Notes under the pieces: model-generated
Databases searched by the model: none
The model's input: the letters and a program-made list of their open reading frames with translations, nothing else
What the model was told of the DNA's origin: nothing
In this document: positions 27,407 to 37,655 of the stretch, piece by piece
Layout of the letters: every line of letters begins with the position of its first letter
Numbering within the stretch: position 1 is the first letter of the stretch
Translations under genes and position numbers: made by a program
NCBI GenBank assembly: GCA_902492015.1
Contig: CABUJR010000003.1
Coordinates: 1-64,000, forward strand
Direction of reading: 5' to 3'
DNA: 64,000 nt
Origin: an uncultured Eubacteriales bacterium
GTDB taxonomy: Bacteria; Bacillota; Clostridia; TANB77; CAG-508

Positions 27407-30163
27407 GTGAAAAAAGCTTTAAAGAAAATATTAGTAATTGTATTAATAATATTAACATTAAATAATTTTCTAATAAGCTCAGTATATGCAGATGATGATG
27501 ACGGAATAGGTGGAGTTATAGGTGATATTATTCAAGGACTTTTAGAGTCTGTTGTTGGCTTATTAACATATCCTATTAGAATAATAGCATTGGCTGCAGC
27601 AACAGCAATTAATGCACTTACTGCGAGTGTTGCATATATTGAAGGCTCTACTGATCCAAGTTTTGATATGGGAGCAAGTCAGTCTTTAGGTAATGTTTTT
27701 AGTAAATCAATCTCACCTTTTGATATATTTTTTAATAAAGTTAAAGTTTTAGATGTTAACTTTTTTGATATAGAAACTACAGGACCTGAAGCTGAATCTA
27801 TAGTAAATAAGATAAGATTAGGAATTGCAACATGGTATTATGTATTAAGAATCATTGCACTTGCGATTCTTTTAGTTGTTTTAGTATATGTTGGTATAAG
27901 AATGGCAATAACCACTATTGCTGCAGATAAAGCAATGTATAAAAAAATGCTTTTAGATTGGATTACAAGTATAATTTTAATATTTTTAATTCCATATATT
28001 ATTACATTCACTTTAATTGTAAGCAATTCTGTAATTAATGCTATTTCTTTAGGTGTAGATTCAGAGGAAATTACAAAAACATATACTACTATTGGAGAAG
28101 TGGCGTATAGATTATTTGATGTAGACTCTGTTGCTGCTACAATAGTATATTGTATGTTAGTATGGCAAACTTTAGGTATACTTTTAAGTTATTTTAATCG
28201 TATGCTAAAAGTCGCATTTTTAGTAATTATATCACCATTAATAACTCTTACATATTCTATAGATAAAATGGGAGATGGAAAAGCACAAGCATTGGGAAAT
28301 TGGTTAAAAGAATTTGTTTTTACAATACTAATACAACCATTTCATTGTATCATATATATGTGCTTTATAAATGTTGCATTTAATTTACTTATTTCAGATC
28401 CTGAAGGAAATAAAAATACTATGGCAGTAGCAGTAATATCAATTTTATGTGTAAGGTTTGTTAAAGAAGCTGAAAAAATAGTAAGAAAAATATTTAATTT
28501 CCAAGACGATGGTGAAGGATCTCTTGGTGCAGGTTTAGCTATGGCAACAATGGCATTAAGTCAGTCTAAAAATATAGGAAAATCTGCAAGATCAATGGTA
28601 AATAATGTAAAAAATATAGGAAGTGCAACAGCATCTGGTATAAGAGGAATAGGAAGAGGAATTTCAGCAGTTGGTTCTGGAGCTAGTAAAATGGTAGGAA
28701 GTGCAACATTAAATGCGATGGCATTAGGAGCAACAATGAAAAATGGTAATAGATTTTCAGAAAATAAAAATAAAGTTACAGAGGAAAGAGCTGAAAGAAT
28801 AGAAAAAAAATATCCTTCTGAATCTAATGGTAAAATAGAAGAAAGTGCTGGAGAAATAAAAAATTCTGCTACCAATATTTTGAAGGGAAAAGCTAGATTA
28901 GAGAATGCTAGATCAATGCGTAAAAATTATAAAAAGAACAAAAAATCAATAAAAAAGACAACTAAACAAACTAATAGTAAGAAAAAAATAAAGAAATCAA
29001 GAGGTTTTGTAAATAGTGTTAAGTCAATATATCAAGAAAGTGAAGTTATACAAGGTGCAAAAAGTGCAGCTAAATTTTATACTTCTGCTGGTTTAGGATT
29101 AATGGGGGCTTCAGGAATTTATGGAGCGGGAGGAAATCTTTCAACTTCAATTGCAACTGGAGGAGCAATATATGCAACAACTAATGAATTTATGAAAAAT
29201 ACATCTAAGACATTAGCGTTAAGTACGAACAAAAATTTACATGCATTAGGCGCAACATCAAAAGAAGACGCAATAAATAAAATAAATAGTATTATGGGAA
29301 AATTTTCAAACAGTGATGATGTAGAAGCAGAATTAAAATCTATAATGAAAGAAATAAAGAAAGCTTTAACAGCATCAGGAGTTGATGAAAAACACGCAAC
29401 AAGTATTCAAAATAGAATACAAAGAGGAATTAAAGCAGATCCTTCTAATGCTCAAAATATTATTAAATATGCTCTTACAAGCACAGGAACTAATGGAAGA
29501 GATGGAAAGAATTTATATGAAACAAATGGTGGAGCAGTTAGACATGCTACAGAAAAATTAGCTGATTTTACAAATGAAAGTCAAATTTATGAAAGTGTTC
29601 AAGCAGCAGGAGATATGGGAATTACAGCAGATACTTTTATAGCTCAGATTGTAGGAAATTATTCTGTAACAGAAAGCGAAAGAGAAAATTATGTAAAAAG
29701 TGATGATGAGCGAAAAAAATATGAGGAACAAGTAAAGAAGACAGAATTAGTAGAAAAAACAGCAACAGAGTATGAAAGTGTTGATAAGTATAAAGAAAAT
29801 GCTGAAGAGTTAGATTATGAAATATCTTCAATGAATATAGAAGATTTAAGTGAACTAGAAAAAACATTTGAAGATAAAATTAGAGAATTACAAATTGAAG
29901 GTAGAAATGATTTAGCAAAACAGGTAGAAAGAGAAAAAATAGAATTAATTGCAAAAGCATTAGCTAATATGGAATCAAATAAAGCTGAAATAGTTGATAG
30001 AATGAAACAAGAATATGAGACACAATTAAAAAATGAACTAAAAAATTTGCAAAGTGATATTAATCATATTAATCAACCTTCTGCATATAAAGATGTGTTA
30101 AAAGAAAGAGAAGCTAGAATGGAACAAACATTAGCTTTATTTAAATCAAAAGAAAGTAGGTGA
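27407..30163 (+). CDS. VirB6/TrbL-like protein 3 with long C-terminal tail
   Basis: A 918-residue protein from a GTG start with GGATTAGGGA upstream. It has a signal peptide (ending VYA), a membrane segment, an outside loop with SPFDIFFNK and LDVNFFDIE, then the VirB6-like core (YVGIRMAITTIAADKA; ISPLITLTYSIDKMGDGKA near residue 283; QPFHCIIYMCF). After the last helix a ~550-residue tail follows: a basic region, a Gly/Ala-rich hydrophobic hairpin (AGLGLMGASGIYGAGG near residue 565) and a C-terminal coiled coil. Its stop overlaps the next gene's start region by translational coupling. Confidence 0.78.
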   Translation: MKKALKKILVIVLIILTLNNFLISSVYADDDDGIGGVIGDIIQGLLESVVGLLTYPIRIIALAAATAINALTASVAYIEGSTDPSFDMGASQSLGNVFSKSISPFDIFFNKVKVLDVNFFDIETTGPEAESIVNKIRLGIATWYYVLRIIALAILLVVLVYVGIRMAITTIAADKAMYKKMLLDWITSIILIFLIPYIITFTLIVSNSVINAISLGVDSEEITKTYTTIGEVAYRLFDVDSVAATIVYCMLVWQTLGILLSYFNRMLKVAFLVIISPLITLTYSIDKMGDGKAQALGNWLKEFVFTILIQPFHCIIYMCFINVAFNLLISDPEGNKNTMAVAVISILCVRFVKEAEKIVRKIFNFQDDGEGSLGAGLAMATMALSQSKNIGKSARSMVNNVKNIGSATASGIRGIGRGISAVGSGASKMVGSATLNAMALGATMKNGNRFSENKNKVTEERAERIEKKYPSESNGKIEESAGEIKNSATNILKGKARLENARSMRKNYKKNKKSIKKTTKQTNSKKKIKKSRGFVNSVKSIYQESEVIQGAKSAAKFYTSAGLGLMGASGIYGAGGNLSTSIATGGAIYATTNEFMKNTSKTLALSTNKNLHALGATSKEDAINKINSIMGKFSNSDDVEAELKSIMKEIKKALTASGVDEKHATSIQNRIQRGIKADPSNAQNIIKYALTSTGTNGRDGKNLYETNGGAVRHATEKLADFTNESQIYESVQAAGDMGITADTFIAQIVGNYSVTESERENYVKSDDERKKYEEQVKKTELVEKTATEYESVDKYKENAEELDYEISSMNIEDLSELEKTFEDKIRELQIEGRNDLAKQVEREKIELIAKALANMESNKAEIVDRMKQEYETQLKNELKNLQSDINHINQPSAYKDVLKEREARMEQTLALFKSKESR

Positions 30164-30165
30164 AA

Positions 30166-32793
30166 ATGGTGAAGAGAATATTAAAGAAAAGCCTCTTAAT
30201 AATATTAATAGTTTTAATATTAAATAATTTCTTTATGACTAAAGCAATGGCTGCAGAACCATTAGATACTGTAGTAGGTGTCATTGAAGGAATTTTAGGA
30301 GGAATTGTTGGAATATTATCTTTTCCATTTAGACTTGTTGCTATTACAATAGGAGATGCTGTAAATGGACTTACAGCAATAATCGCATATACTGAAAAAC
30401 CTACAGATACAAGTATTGATACTGAAACACTTACACCTTTTGATATTTTATTTAACAAAGTTCCAATATTAGATATTAATTTTTTTGAAATTGGTGATGA
30501 AGAAAATATTGTTAATCAAATAAGAATCGGTGTTGCTACATGGTATTATGTTTTAAGAATTTTAGCTTCAGCAATTTTACTTGTTATCTTAATATATGTT
30601 GGAATAAGAATGGCTATTTCAACAGTATCATCTGATAGAGCAATGTATAAGAAGATGTTGGTTGATTGGGTCTGTAGTTTAGCACTTATATTTGTTATTC
30701 AATATATTATTGTGTTTACAATAAATATAAACAATGCTTTGGTAAATGCAATGTCTGTCACATCTGATTCAAGAGAAATTTCTGAAGCATTTGATGTGAT
30801 AAAAGAAGAAGCAATGAAAGTATTTAGTTTAGACGCTGTTGGTGCAACTGTTGTTTATTGTATGCTTGTTTGGCAAACTATTGGTCTTTTAATATCATAC
30901 TTTAATCGTATGTTAAAAATTGCTTTTTTAATAATTATTTCACCATTAATAACATTAACATATTCAATAGATAAAATGGGGGATGGTAAGGCTCAAGCAT
31001 TGGGAAAATGGTTAAAAGAATTTGTTTTTACAATTTTAATGCAACCATTTCATTGTATAATATATATGTGTTTAATAAATATAGCTATCAAAATGTTAGT
31101 TGAAAATGTGGCTCTAGGTGGTGCTGGATCAATAAGAGATTCATTAGCTACCGCACTAGTTGCAATCTTATGTATAAGATTTGTTAAAGAAGCAGAAAAG
31201 ATTGTGAGAAAAATCTTTGCATTTCAAGATGATAATAGTGGAACTTCTTTAGTTGCAGGTATGGCTGCTTCAGCAGTAGTATTATCTAATGCTAAAAAAT
31301 TTGGAAGAGGAACTAGGTCAGCTGTTACTAATATAAGTAATCTAGGAAAAAATGGTTTGGCTATGGCAAGTGCAGCTAATATAGAACGTAAAGCAGTGTG
31401 GGCAATGATTAGAAATAAAGATGGAGAAGGAAAAAGTTTTGCAGAGAGAAAAGAAGATGTTAGAACAGAGCTAAATACTAAGAAAGCTGAAAAAATTAAT
31501 AAAAAGCTAGACAAAAAGAATGAAGAAAAATTAAAACAAGCACAAGGAAATATAAAAGATGTAGCAAATGCAGTAGTCAACAATAGACCGTCAGAAGATG
31601 CTGTTAATGAAAGAAAAAAAGATATTATAGCAAGAAATGGTGGAAACATATCTGAAGAAGAAGCAGAATCACAAGCTAGACTAGAATTGGCTAAAGAAAG
31701 ACGAACTGATAGTGGACCTGTAAGAAGTAGAATACATAAGGCTAGAGGAGAAGCTTTTAAAGCTATGAAAATTATAAATAGTTCTGAGGTATTAAAAGAA
31801 CTAGCAGATAGAGCGAAAAGTGTTGCTACTGGCGGAGCAGCTTTAATGGTTGGTTCTGGTGTTTATGGTACACAAGGAAATATTGCTACAGCTATTTCAG
31901 CTGGTGCAGCTATTCATGGTGGGATGAAAGAATTTATGAAAAATAGTACTAAAACAATTCTAAAAGATTGTAGAGAAAATTTAGAAAATATAGGGGTAGA
32001 TGTAAATGATTCACAAAAATTGGATGCAGCTTTAAAAGAAATATTTGACAACAAAGATAAGTATGGTGATATGCAATCTGAAAAAGCTAAGGAAGCAATG
32101 GATAAAATATTAAATAATTTAAACCTGGATGAAGATAGTAAGAAAAAATTTAGTAAAATAAAGAGTGTATTAACAAATACTCCTGATGCAGCTCCAAGTA
32201 AAATTCCAGATATATTAAAAGAATTAAAACATTTAGATGGAACAGAAGTAACAGAGAGCGATGGAAGAGAATTGTTAGATTTTTCTAATAAACATGCAAT
32301 TGTTACAAGAATGCAAAATTCGAGTGACATAATATCAGAAGAATCAGTAATAAAATCAATTGAAAATTATTATGCTACTACTAGTAGATATGGTCAAAAA
32401 GTGAAAAAAAGTGAAAGAGCTTTAAGTGAATCACCGAGCTCATATGAAGATACTGCAGCTCCTGCAATAACAGAAGACGATATAACAGGTTCTCCAACAG
32501 AAAGTGACTATCAAAGAATAGCAGATAATATTTTAGAAAAAATGAAAGAAAATATGGATGAATCAAAAGTTCAAGGACTAGAAAGCGTTAAAAATGAAAT
32601 TATGAGAGCATGTATTAAGGAACAAGAGGATTTAGATATAGTAAGTATCGAATTTGCTAAAGAATTTAGCAAGAAATTAGAAGAAGAAGCAAAAAAATTA
32701 CAAGAAGGAAGTAAAGAGAAAGAACAAATAGAAACAATGATAATTAGTCTTAATAATAACATTACTTCATTTGAAGATAAAAGCCAAGAATAA
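30166..32793 (+). CDS. VirB6/TrbL-like protein 4 with long C-terminal tail
   Basis: An 875-residue paralogue of the previous protein, closely similar in the membrane core (TPFDILFNK, LDINFFEIG, YVGIRMAISTVSSDRA, SIDKMGDGKAQALG, QPFHCIIYMC) but strongly diverged in its tail. The tail again has a basic linker, a Gly/Ala-rich hydrophobic hairpin (GGAALMVGSGVYGTQG near residue 558) and coiled-coil ends. The start is ATG 30166, with GTG 30160 or GTG 30169 as alternatives; it lies 2 nt after the upstream stop. High core similarity with diverged tails suggests duplication followed by tail-specific roles. Confidence 0.78.
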   Translation: MVKRILKKSLLIILIVLILNNFFMTKAMAAEPLDTVVGVIEGILGGIVGILSFPFRLVAITIGDAVNGLTAIIAYTEKPTDTSIDTETLTPFDILFNKVPILDINFFEIGDEENIVNQIRIGVATWYYVLRILASAILLVILIYVGIRMAISTVSSDRAMYKKMLVDWVCSLALIFVIQYIIVFTININNALVNAMSVTSDSREISEAFDVIKEEAMKVFSLDAVGATVVYCMLVWQTIGLLISYFNRMLKIAFLIIISPLITLTYSIDKMGDGKAQALGKWLKEFVFTILMQPFHCIIYMCLINIAIKMLVENVALGGAGSIRDSLATALVAILCIRFVKEAEKIVRKIFAFQDDNSGTSLVAGMAASAVVLSNAKKFGRGTRSAVTNISNLGKNGLAMASAANIERKAVWAMIRNKDGEGKSFAERKEDVRTELNTKKAEKINKKLDKKNEEKLKQAQGNIKDVANAVVNNRPSEDAVNERKKDIIARNGGNISEEEAESQARLELAKERRTDSGPVRSRIHKARGEAFKAMKIINSSEVLKELADRAKSVATGGAALMVGSGVYGTQGNIATAISAGAAIHGGMKEFMKNSTKTILKDCRENLENIGVDVNDSQKLDAALKEIFDNKDKYGDMQSEKAKEAMDKILNNLNLDEDSKKKFSKIKSVLTNTPDAAPSKIPDILKELKHLDGTEVTESDGRELLDFSNKHAIVTRMQNSSDIISEESVIKSIENYYATTSRYGQKVKKSERALSESPSSYEDTAAPAITEDDITGSPTESDYQRIADNILEKMKENMDESKVQGLESVKNEIMRACIKEQEDLDIVSIEFAKEFSKKLEEEAKKLQEGSKEKEQIETMIISLNNNITSFEDKSQE

Positions 32794-32805
32794 GGAGATT
32801 AAGTA

Positions 32806-35382
32806 ATGAAAAAAATTATAAGTAAAATACTGATAATTTTTATAATATTAATAACATTATTTGAATTTATATATTCAAGTAATATTTCATTGGCAATTGA
32901 GCCACCAAAAGAGGAAACAATTAATAAAGTTGCTAACTTAGCAGGTGGTATAGTTTCAATTGTTTATTGGCCAAAAAGAATATTAGCTGTTGCATTAGCA
33001 TTTATTTTTGATATTATAACAGCAAATATTGCTGAGACTAGTGGAGTAAATTTTGGTAATGAAGGTATATTTTCAATTATTACTCCTTTTGATATATTTT
33101 TTAATAAATATAAATTGCTAGATGTAAACTTTTTTGATGTAGATGGTGCTGGAGATAAAACTTTAACATATTCATTTAGAACAGCAGTTTCTGGATGGTA
33201 TTATGCTATGAGATTAATTGCTTCAGGTATATTATTAGTCATATTAGTATATGTTGGTATAAGAATGGCACTATCTACTGTAGCTGACGAAAAAGCTAAA
33301 TATAAAAAGATGTTAGTAGATTGGGTGTGTAGTTTAGTTTTAATATTTGTCCTTCAATATATTGCACTATTTATTATATATTCAAATAATGCTATAGTTG
33401 AAGCTTTAAGAACAACATTATCAGATTCAACAGTTGAAGATAGTATTGGAGATATGATGGTAGATATTGGTCTTAAAGCTATTGCAGGAGTTGGAATACC
33501 AAGTATTGTTGCAGTAATAGTTTTTGTTATAATTGTTTTTCAAACAATAGCTTTTTTAATAGCTTATATTAGCCGTATGATAAAAGTTGGTTTTTTAATT
33601 ATCATATCTCCTTTAATCTCATTAACATATACAATAGATAAAATGGGAGATGGTAAAGCACAAGCATTAGGAAACTGGTTAAAAGAATTCATTTTTACAA
33701 TATTAATTCAACCATTTCATTGTATAATGTATTTAGCTTTTGTTAGAACAGCTTTTTCACTAATAGTAGGAGAACAAGACGTAAGTATTTTCCAAGCATT
33801 TACTGATATTCCTGCTTTATTTACAGATGGAGATTTTAATCAAATTGTAAATGGTGCATTAGCAATATTATGCTTAAAGTTCATTAAAGATGGCGAAGAT
33901 ATTGTAAGAAAAATATTTGGATTCCAAGATGATAATTCTTCTACATCTTTTGCAGCAGGTATGGCAGTAAGTATGCTTGCTGTAAGCAATGCTAAAAAGA
34001 TAGGAGCTAGTGCAAGGAAAGGAATAAATTTTGCAAAAAGTAAATCTGGCGCTTTAGGAAAAGCAATAGCTAAAGATTCTAGTCGTTTAGTTGACAATAA
34101 AATGGTTAATAGTGATAATCGTTTTAAAAAAGCATTAGGATATTTAGGAAAAGGAGCTGGAAAACTAGGGCAAGCTATTGATAAAACTGGTAAATCAATA
34201 AATAATAAATCAAATAGTATTAAAAATACATTTAACAAATCCTTAGTCGGAACGACAATAAGTGGAGTAAAAGGTACGGCAGGAAAATTTAAAGGAACTA
34301 AAGCAGGAAAATTTTTATCTAGACATAACTCTGTTGCAAGTACATTAGGATTAATGGGAATAGCAATGGCTTATGGTTCAGGAAATACTGGGGCATTAGA
34401 AGCTTATGGATATGGAACAGCCATAGAGGAAGGTGCTGGAGAATTTTTTAATACAAGTAATAAAAATATGGCAGGGAGCCAAATAGAATCTAATATTGCA
34501 GAAGATGAAAAAAGACTTAAAGAAATAGAATCGGACTTGCAAGAAGTGAATTCACAATTAGAAGAATCAAGAGAGAATGATAGTGAGAATTATGAAAAAG
34601 CAGAAGATATATATATAAATAATAGAGAAAAATATGACAATTATAAAGAGAAAAAGCAAAATTTAAATGATGCTACTGATAAACGTAATAATTTGAAGGT
34701 AGAGGTTGATTCAGCTAAAACTCCTAAAGAGCAAGATGAAAAACAAAAAGAATTAGAAGAGGTTGAAAAGGAATTAGAAAAAGCACAAAAAGAATTTGAA
34801 GAGGCTGAAAAGAAATTTGATCCAAAACTTGAAGACATAATAGACAATATGGTTAAAAAAGATAGTCTAGAAAATGAAAAAGCAAATTTTTATACTCCTA
34901 CAGCAATTTTAAGTAGAATTAATGCCAGAAGAGGGGGAACTACTAAAGGAGCATTACAAGCTAAGAAAAATGAGATTATTCAAAAACTTACTCAATTAAA
35001 ATTGCAAGATAAGGGAGATAATTCACATAATAATGTTTTAACAACAGATGAGATGGATAGTATTGAAAGAACAGCAGATAAATTGATAAATAGTATATCT
35101 CATGGAGTATTAACAGGAGAAGGTTTTAGTACTAATGCACAAGAGAAAATGATAAAGAACTCTTTAAAATTAAATAATTATGATAATGATATTATGAAAT
35201 CTATATATAAATCTACCTCAGATTATGAAACAGAAAAAGCTAAAGAAAATAAAGCAGAAGTTTATAAATTACAAGCCTCTTATGGTGGAGATGGGGAAAA
35301 ATTAGCAACTTTAGAAGCTGCTATGCTTGCTGATAGATACAGAGCAGAAGGAAAATACAAAGCCTCAGAACATAGTGCATAA
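32806..35382 (+). CDS. VirB6/TrbL-like protein 5 with long C-terminal tail
   Basis: An 858-residue paralogue. The core is TPFDIFFNKYKLLDVNFFDV in the outside loop, YVGIRMALSTVADEKA, TYTIDKMGDGKAQALG and QPFHCIMYLAF. The tail starts near residue 385 with repeated Lys/Gly-rich amphipathic stretches (GYLGKGAGKLGQAIDKTGKS), a Gly/Ala-rich hydrophobic hairpin (TLGLMGIAMAYGSGNTGA near residue 515), then a long Glu/Lys coiled coil (residues ~570-685). RBS AAGGAG lies 9 nt upstream. It is the last of the VirB6-like set. Confidence 0.78.
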   Translation: MKKIISKILIIFIILITLFEFIYSSNISLAIEPPKEETINKVANLAGGIVSIVYWPKRILAVALAFIFDIITANIAETSGVNFGNEGIFSIITPFDIFFNKYKLLDVNFFDVDGAGDKTLTYSFRTAVSGWYYAMRLIASGILLVILVYVGIRMALSTVADEKAKYKKMLVDWVCSLVLIFVLQYIALFIIYSNNAIVEALRTTLSDSTVEDSIGDMMVDIGLKAIAGVGIPSIVAVIVFVIIVFQTIAFLIAYISRMIKVGFLIIISPLISLTYTIDKMGDGKAQALGNWLKEFIFTILIQPFHCIMYLAFVRTAFSLIVGEQDVSIFQAFTDIPALFTDGDFNQIVNGALAILCLKFIKDGEDIVRKIFGFQDDNSSTSFAAGMAVSMLAVSNAKKIGASARKGINFAKSKSGALGKAIAKDSSRLVDNKMVNSDNRFKKALGYLGKGAGKLGQAIDKTGKSINNKSNSIKNTFNKSLVGTTISGVKGTAGKFKGTKAGKFLSRHNSVASTLGLMGIAMAYGSGNTGALEAYGYGTAIEEGAGEFFNTSNKNMAGSQIESNIAEDEKRLKEIESDLQEVNSQLEESRENDSENYEKAEDIYINNREKYDNYKEKKQNLNDATDKRNNLKVEVDSAKTPKEQDEKQKELEEVEKELEKAQKEFEEAEKKFDPKLEDIIDNMVKKDSLENEKANFYTPTAILSRINARRGGTTKGALQAKKNEIIQKLTQLKLQDKGDNSHNNVLTTDEMDSIERTADKLINSISHGVLTGEGFSTNAQEKMIKNSLKLNNYDNDIMKSIYKSTSDYETEKAKENKAEVYKLQASYGGDGEKLATLEAAMLADRYRAEGKYKASEHSA

Positions 35383-35438
35383 AATACATAGACACAAATG
35401 AAAAAAATCTAATTCAAACAATACAAGGAGAAAATATT

Positions 35439-35951
35439 ATGAGAGTAAGAAAAAGTAAAAAGCCAATAATTATTGGTATCGTAGCAATAGTGCTAATAAT
35501 TATTTTAGTAATTACTAATAGAAAAGATGATACAGTAGATTATTCAAATATGACAGATGAAGAAATATCTGTTGCTGTGCAAAATAAAGTTGACCAAATG
35601 ACTGTAAATAATCTAGCAGGACTTGGTGAAAGAGATAGAATGGAATATTATGTTTCAAGCTTTATTAAAGATATTGAAGAAGGTGATTATGAATCAGCGT
35701 ATGAAAAACTTTATGAAGAGTTTAGAAAAAATTATTTTCCAACTATAGCAAGTTTTGAAGAATATGCTAAAACAAAATTCCCAAAAATGTTTTCTCTAGA
35801 ACATACAAACTTTGAAAGAAATGGTGACGTATATGTATTATGGGTAACAATGTCTAATCCACTAGGTGGAAAAGATTCAGGAGTTGAAATGAACTTTGTT
35901 GTTCAAGAAAATGATTTAAATGATTTTGTGATGTCATTTTCAGTTATCTAA
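35439..35951 (+). CDS. Small membrane-anchored protein with NTF2-like outside domain
   Basis: A 170-residue protein: short basic N-terminus, one membrane helix (residues ~8-26), and an outside domain of about 115 residues. The pattern FIKDIEEGDYESAYEKLYEEFR, then beta-strands ending FVVQENDLNDFVMSFSVI, looks like an NTF2-like cone fold. VirB8 and TcpC of type IV secretion have the same topology and fold, so it may be the VirB8-like part; the resemblance is structural inference only. AAGGAG RBS. Confidence 0.6.
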   Translation: MRVRKSKKPIIIGIVAIVLIIILVITNRKDDTVDYSNMTDEEISVAVQNKVDQMTVNNLAGLGERDRMEYYVSSFIKDIEEGDYESAYEKLYEEFRKNYFPTIASFEEYAKTKFPKMFSLEHTNFERNGDVYVLWVTMSNPLGGKDSGVEMNFVVQENDLNDFVMSFSVI

Positions 35952-35978
35952 AGTTTTATATAGAAAGGAATTAATATT

Positions 35979-36953
35979 ATGAATTTTACAGAATTAAGAT
36001 TAAGGTTTAGACATTGGGTTAGAAAATACAGAAAAGTTATTTTTGTTGTTTTTGTTATATGGGGAGTAATTTTCTTAATTAATTTATATATGAGAAATAG
36101 AAAAATTGAACCACAACCAACAACAACTAAAGAACCACATGTAGCTGTTATAGATCAAACTTCATCAACTCCAAAATCTATGCAAACACCTATTGAAGAT
36201 ATGTTAGAAGAATATATTGGTTATTGTAACGAAGGAAATTATCAAAAAGCATTTAATATGCTTTCAGAAGATTGCCAAAGTTATGAATTTGAAAATGATA
36301 TAGAAAAATTTATGTCACATGTACTTGTAAAAATGCCTACACCAAAGAAATATTCAATTCAAAATTATTCAAATACTACTTATGGTAATAAAAAAATATA
36401 TATTTATGAAGTAAAATATACTGATGATTTACTTGCAACAGGATTAACAAATACTACTTATGCTTACACTTCAGAAAAATTTACTTTTTATGAAGATGAT
36501 AATGATCAAATTCAAATGAATGCAGGAGACTACATATACCATTCTGATATAAAAAGTATTTCAGAAAACGAATATTTAAAAATAGATGTTGTTGATAAAG
36601 TTGTTAATTACAGTATAGAACAATATGAAGTAAAATTCACAAATAGATCTAATTATACTATAGTAATTGCAGATGGTGTTGAAACAGATGAGGTTGTTTT
36701 AACTTTACCTGCTGAAACAAGAAAACGTGCTGAAACGGGAGATATTGTTTTAGCACCACAAGAAGCTATAACTTTAAAATTTACTTTTCCAAAATTTGTT
36801 GATGATGGAGATACATCACAAGCTATAGTATTTTCATCAATAAGAGTAATGGAAAAATATTCAGGTACTGAAGACATAGATGAAGCTACAATTCAGTCAG
36901 AAATTGATAATGCTATTTCAAAATTTAGTATGGAGGTTAAAGTTTTAGAATAA
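35979..36953 (+). CDS. Membrane-anchored protein with NTF2-like and beta-sandwich regions
   Basis: A 324-residue protein: basic cytoplasmic start, one membrane helix (residues ~20-38), a Pro/Thr linker, an NTF2-like segment (residues ~65-180, EYIGYCNEGNYQKAFNML) and a C-terminal beta-rich region (residues ~200-310) that may be an immunoglobulin-like sandwich. It shares the anchor plus NTF2-like layout with the preceding gene, suggesting that the two work together as VirB8/TcpC analogues. Its stop overlaps the start of the ABC ATPase (TAATG). Confidence 0.6.
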   Translation: MNFTELRLRFRHWVRKYRKVIFVVFVIWGVIFLINLYMRNRKIEPQPTTTKEPHVAVIDQTSSTPKSMQTPIEDMLEEYIGYCNEGNYQKAFNMLSEDCQSYEFENDIEKFMSHVLVKMPTPKKYSIQNYSNTTYGNKKIYIYEVKYTDDLLATGLTNTTYAYTSEKFTFYEDDNDQIQMNAGDYIYHSDIKSISENEYLKIDVVDKVVNYSIEQYEVKFTNRSNYTIVIADGVETDEVVLTLPAETRKRAETGDIVLAPQEAITLKFTFPKFVDDGDTSQAIVFSSIRVMEKYSGTEDIDEATIQSEIDNAISKFSMEVKVLE

Positions 36954-37654
36954 TGGCATATATTGAATTTGAAAATGTTGAAAAAGAATATAAAATGGGT
37001 GAAGTTAGTATTAAAGCTTTAAATAATACTAACTTTCAGATAGAAAAAGGTGAATTAGTTGTTATAGTTGGTCCTAGTGGTGCCGGAAAAACTACTTCAC
37101 TTAATATTCTTGGAGGAATGGATACAGTAACTAATGGTAAAGTTATTGTTGACGGAAAAAGAATTGATCAATTAAAAAATAGAGAATTAATAAAGTATAG
37201 AAGAGAAGATATTGGATTTGTATTTCAATTTTATAATTTAGTTCAAAATTTAACTGCTTTAGAAAATGTTGAGCTTGCTACTCAAATTTGTAAAAATTCT
37301 TTAAATCCTAAAGAGGTCTTAGAAAAAGTTGGGCTAAAAGATAGAATGAAAAATTTTCCTTCCCAATTATCAGGAGGAGAACAGCAAAGAGTTGCTATTG
37401 CAAGAGCTATTGCTAAAAATCCAAAACTTCTTTTATGTGATGAACCTACTGGAGCCTTAGATTATAATACTGGTAAACAAATTCTACAATTATTGCAAGA
37501 TACTTGTAGAAAAGAAAAAATGACAGTAATTATAATAACTCACAATACAGCACTTGCTCCTATGGCTGACAAGGTAATTTATTTTAAAAATGGTACTGCA
37601 GAAAAAATAAAAGTAAATGAAAAACCAGTTTCAATCGAAAATATAGAATGGTAG
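36953..37654 (+). CDS. LolD/MacB-type ABC transporter ATPase without a permease
   Basis: A 233-residue ABC ATPase: Walker A GPSGAGKTT near residue 40, Q-loop FVFQFYNL, signature LSGGEQQR near residue 138, Walker B LLLCDEPTGALD near residue 160 and the H-loop ITHNT. It belongs to the LolD/MacB/FtsE-like group whose partners are FtsX-type permeases. No permease is next to it; it is the last gene of the secretion operon, fused to it by a 1-nt overlap with the preceding gene. It may energise the preceding single-pass proteins, or a permease encoded elsewhere. Confidence 0.88.
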   Translation: MAYIEFENVEKEYKMGEVSIKALNNTNFQIEKGELVVIVGPSGAGKTTSLNILGGMDTVTNGKVIVDGKRIDQLKNRELIKYRREDIGFVFQFYNLVQNLTALENVELATQICKNSLNPKEVLEKVGLKDRMKNFPSQLSGGEQQRVAIARAIAKNPKLLLCDEPTGALDYNTGKQILQLLQDTCRKEKMTVIIITHNTALAPMADKVIYFKNGTAEKIKVNEKPVSIENIEW

Positions 37655-37655
37655 T

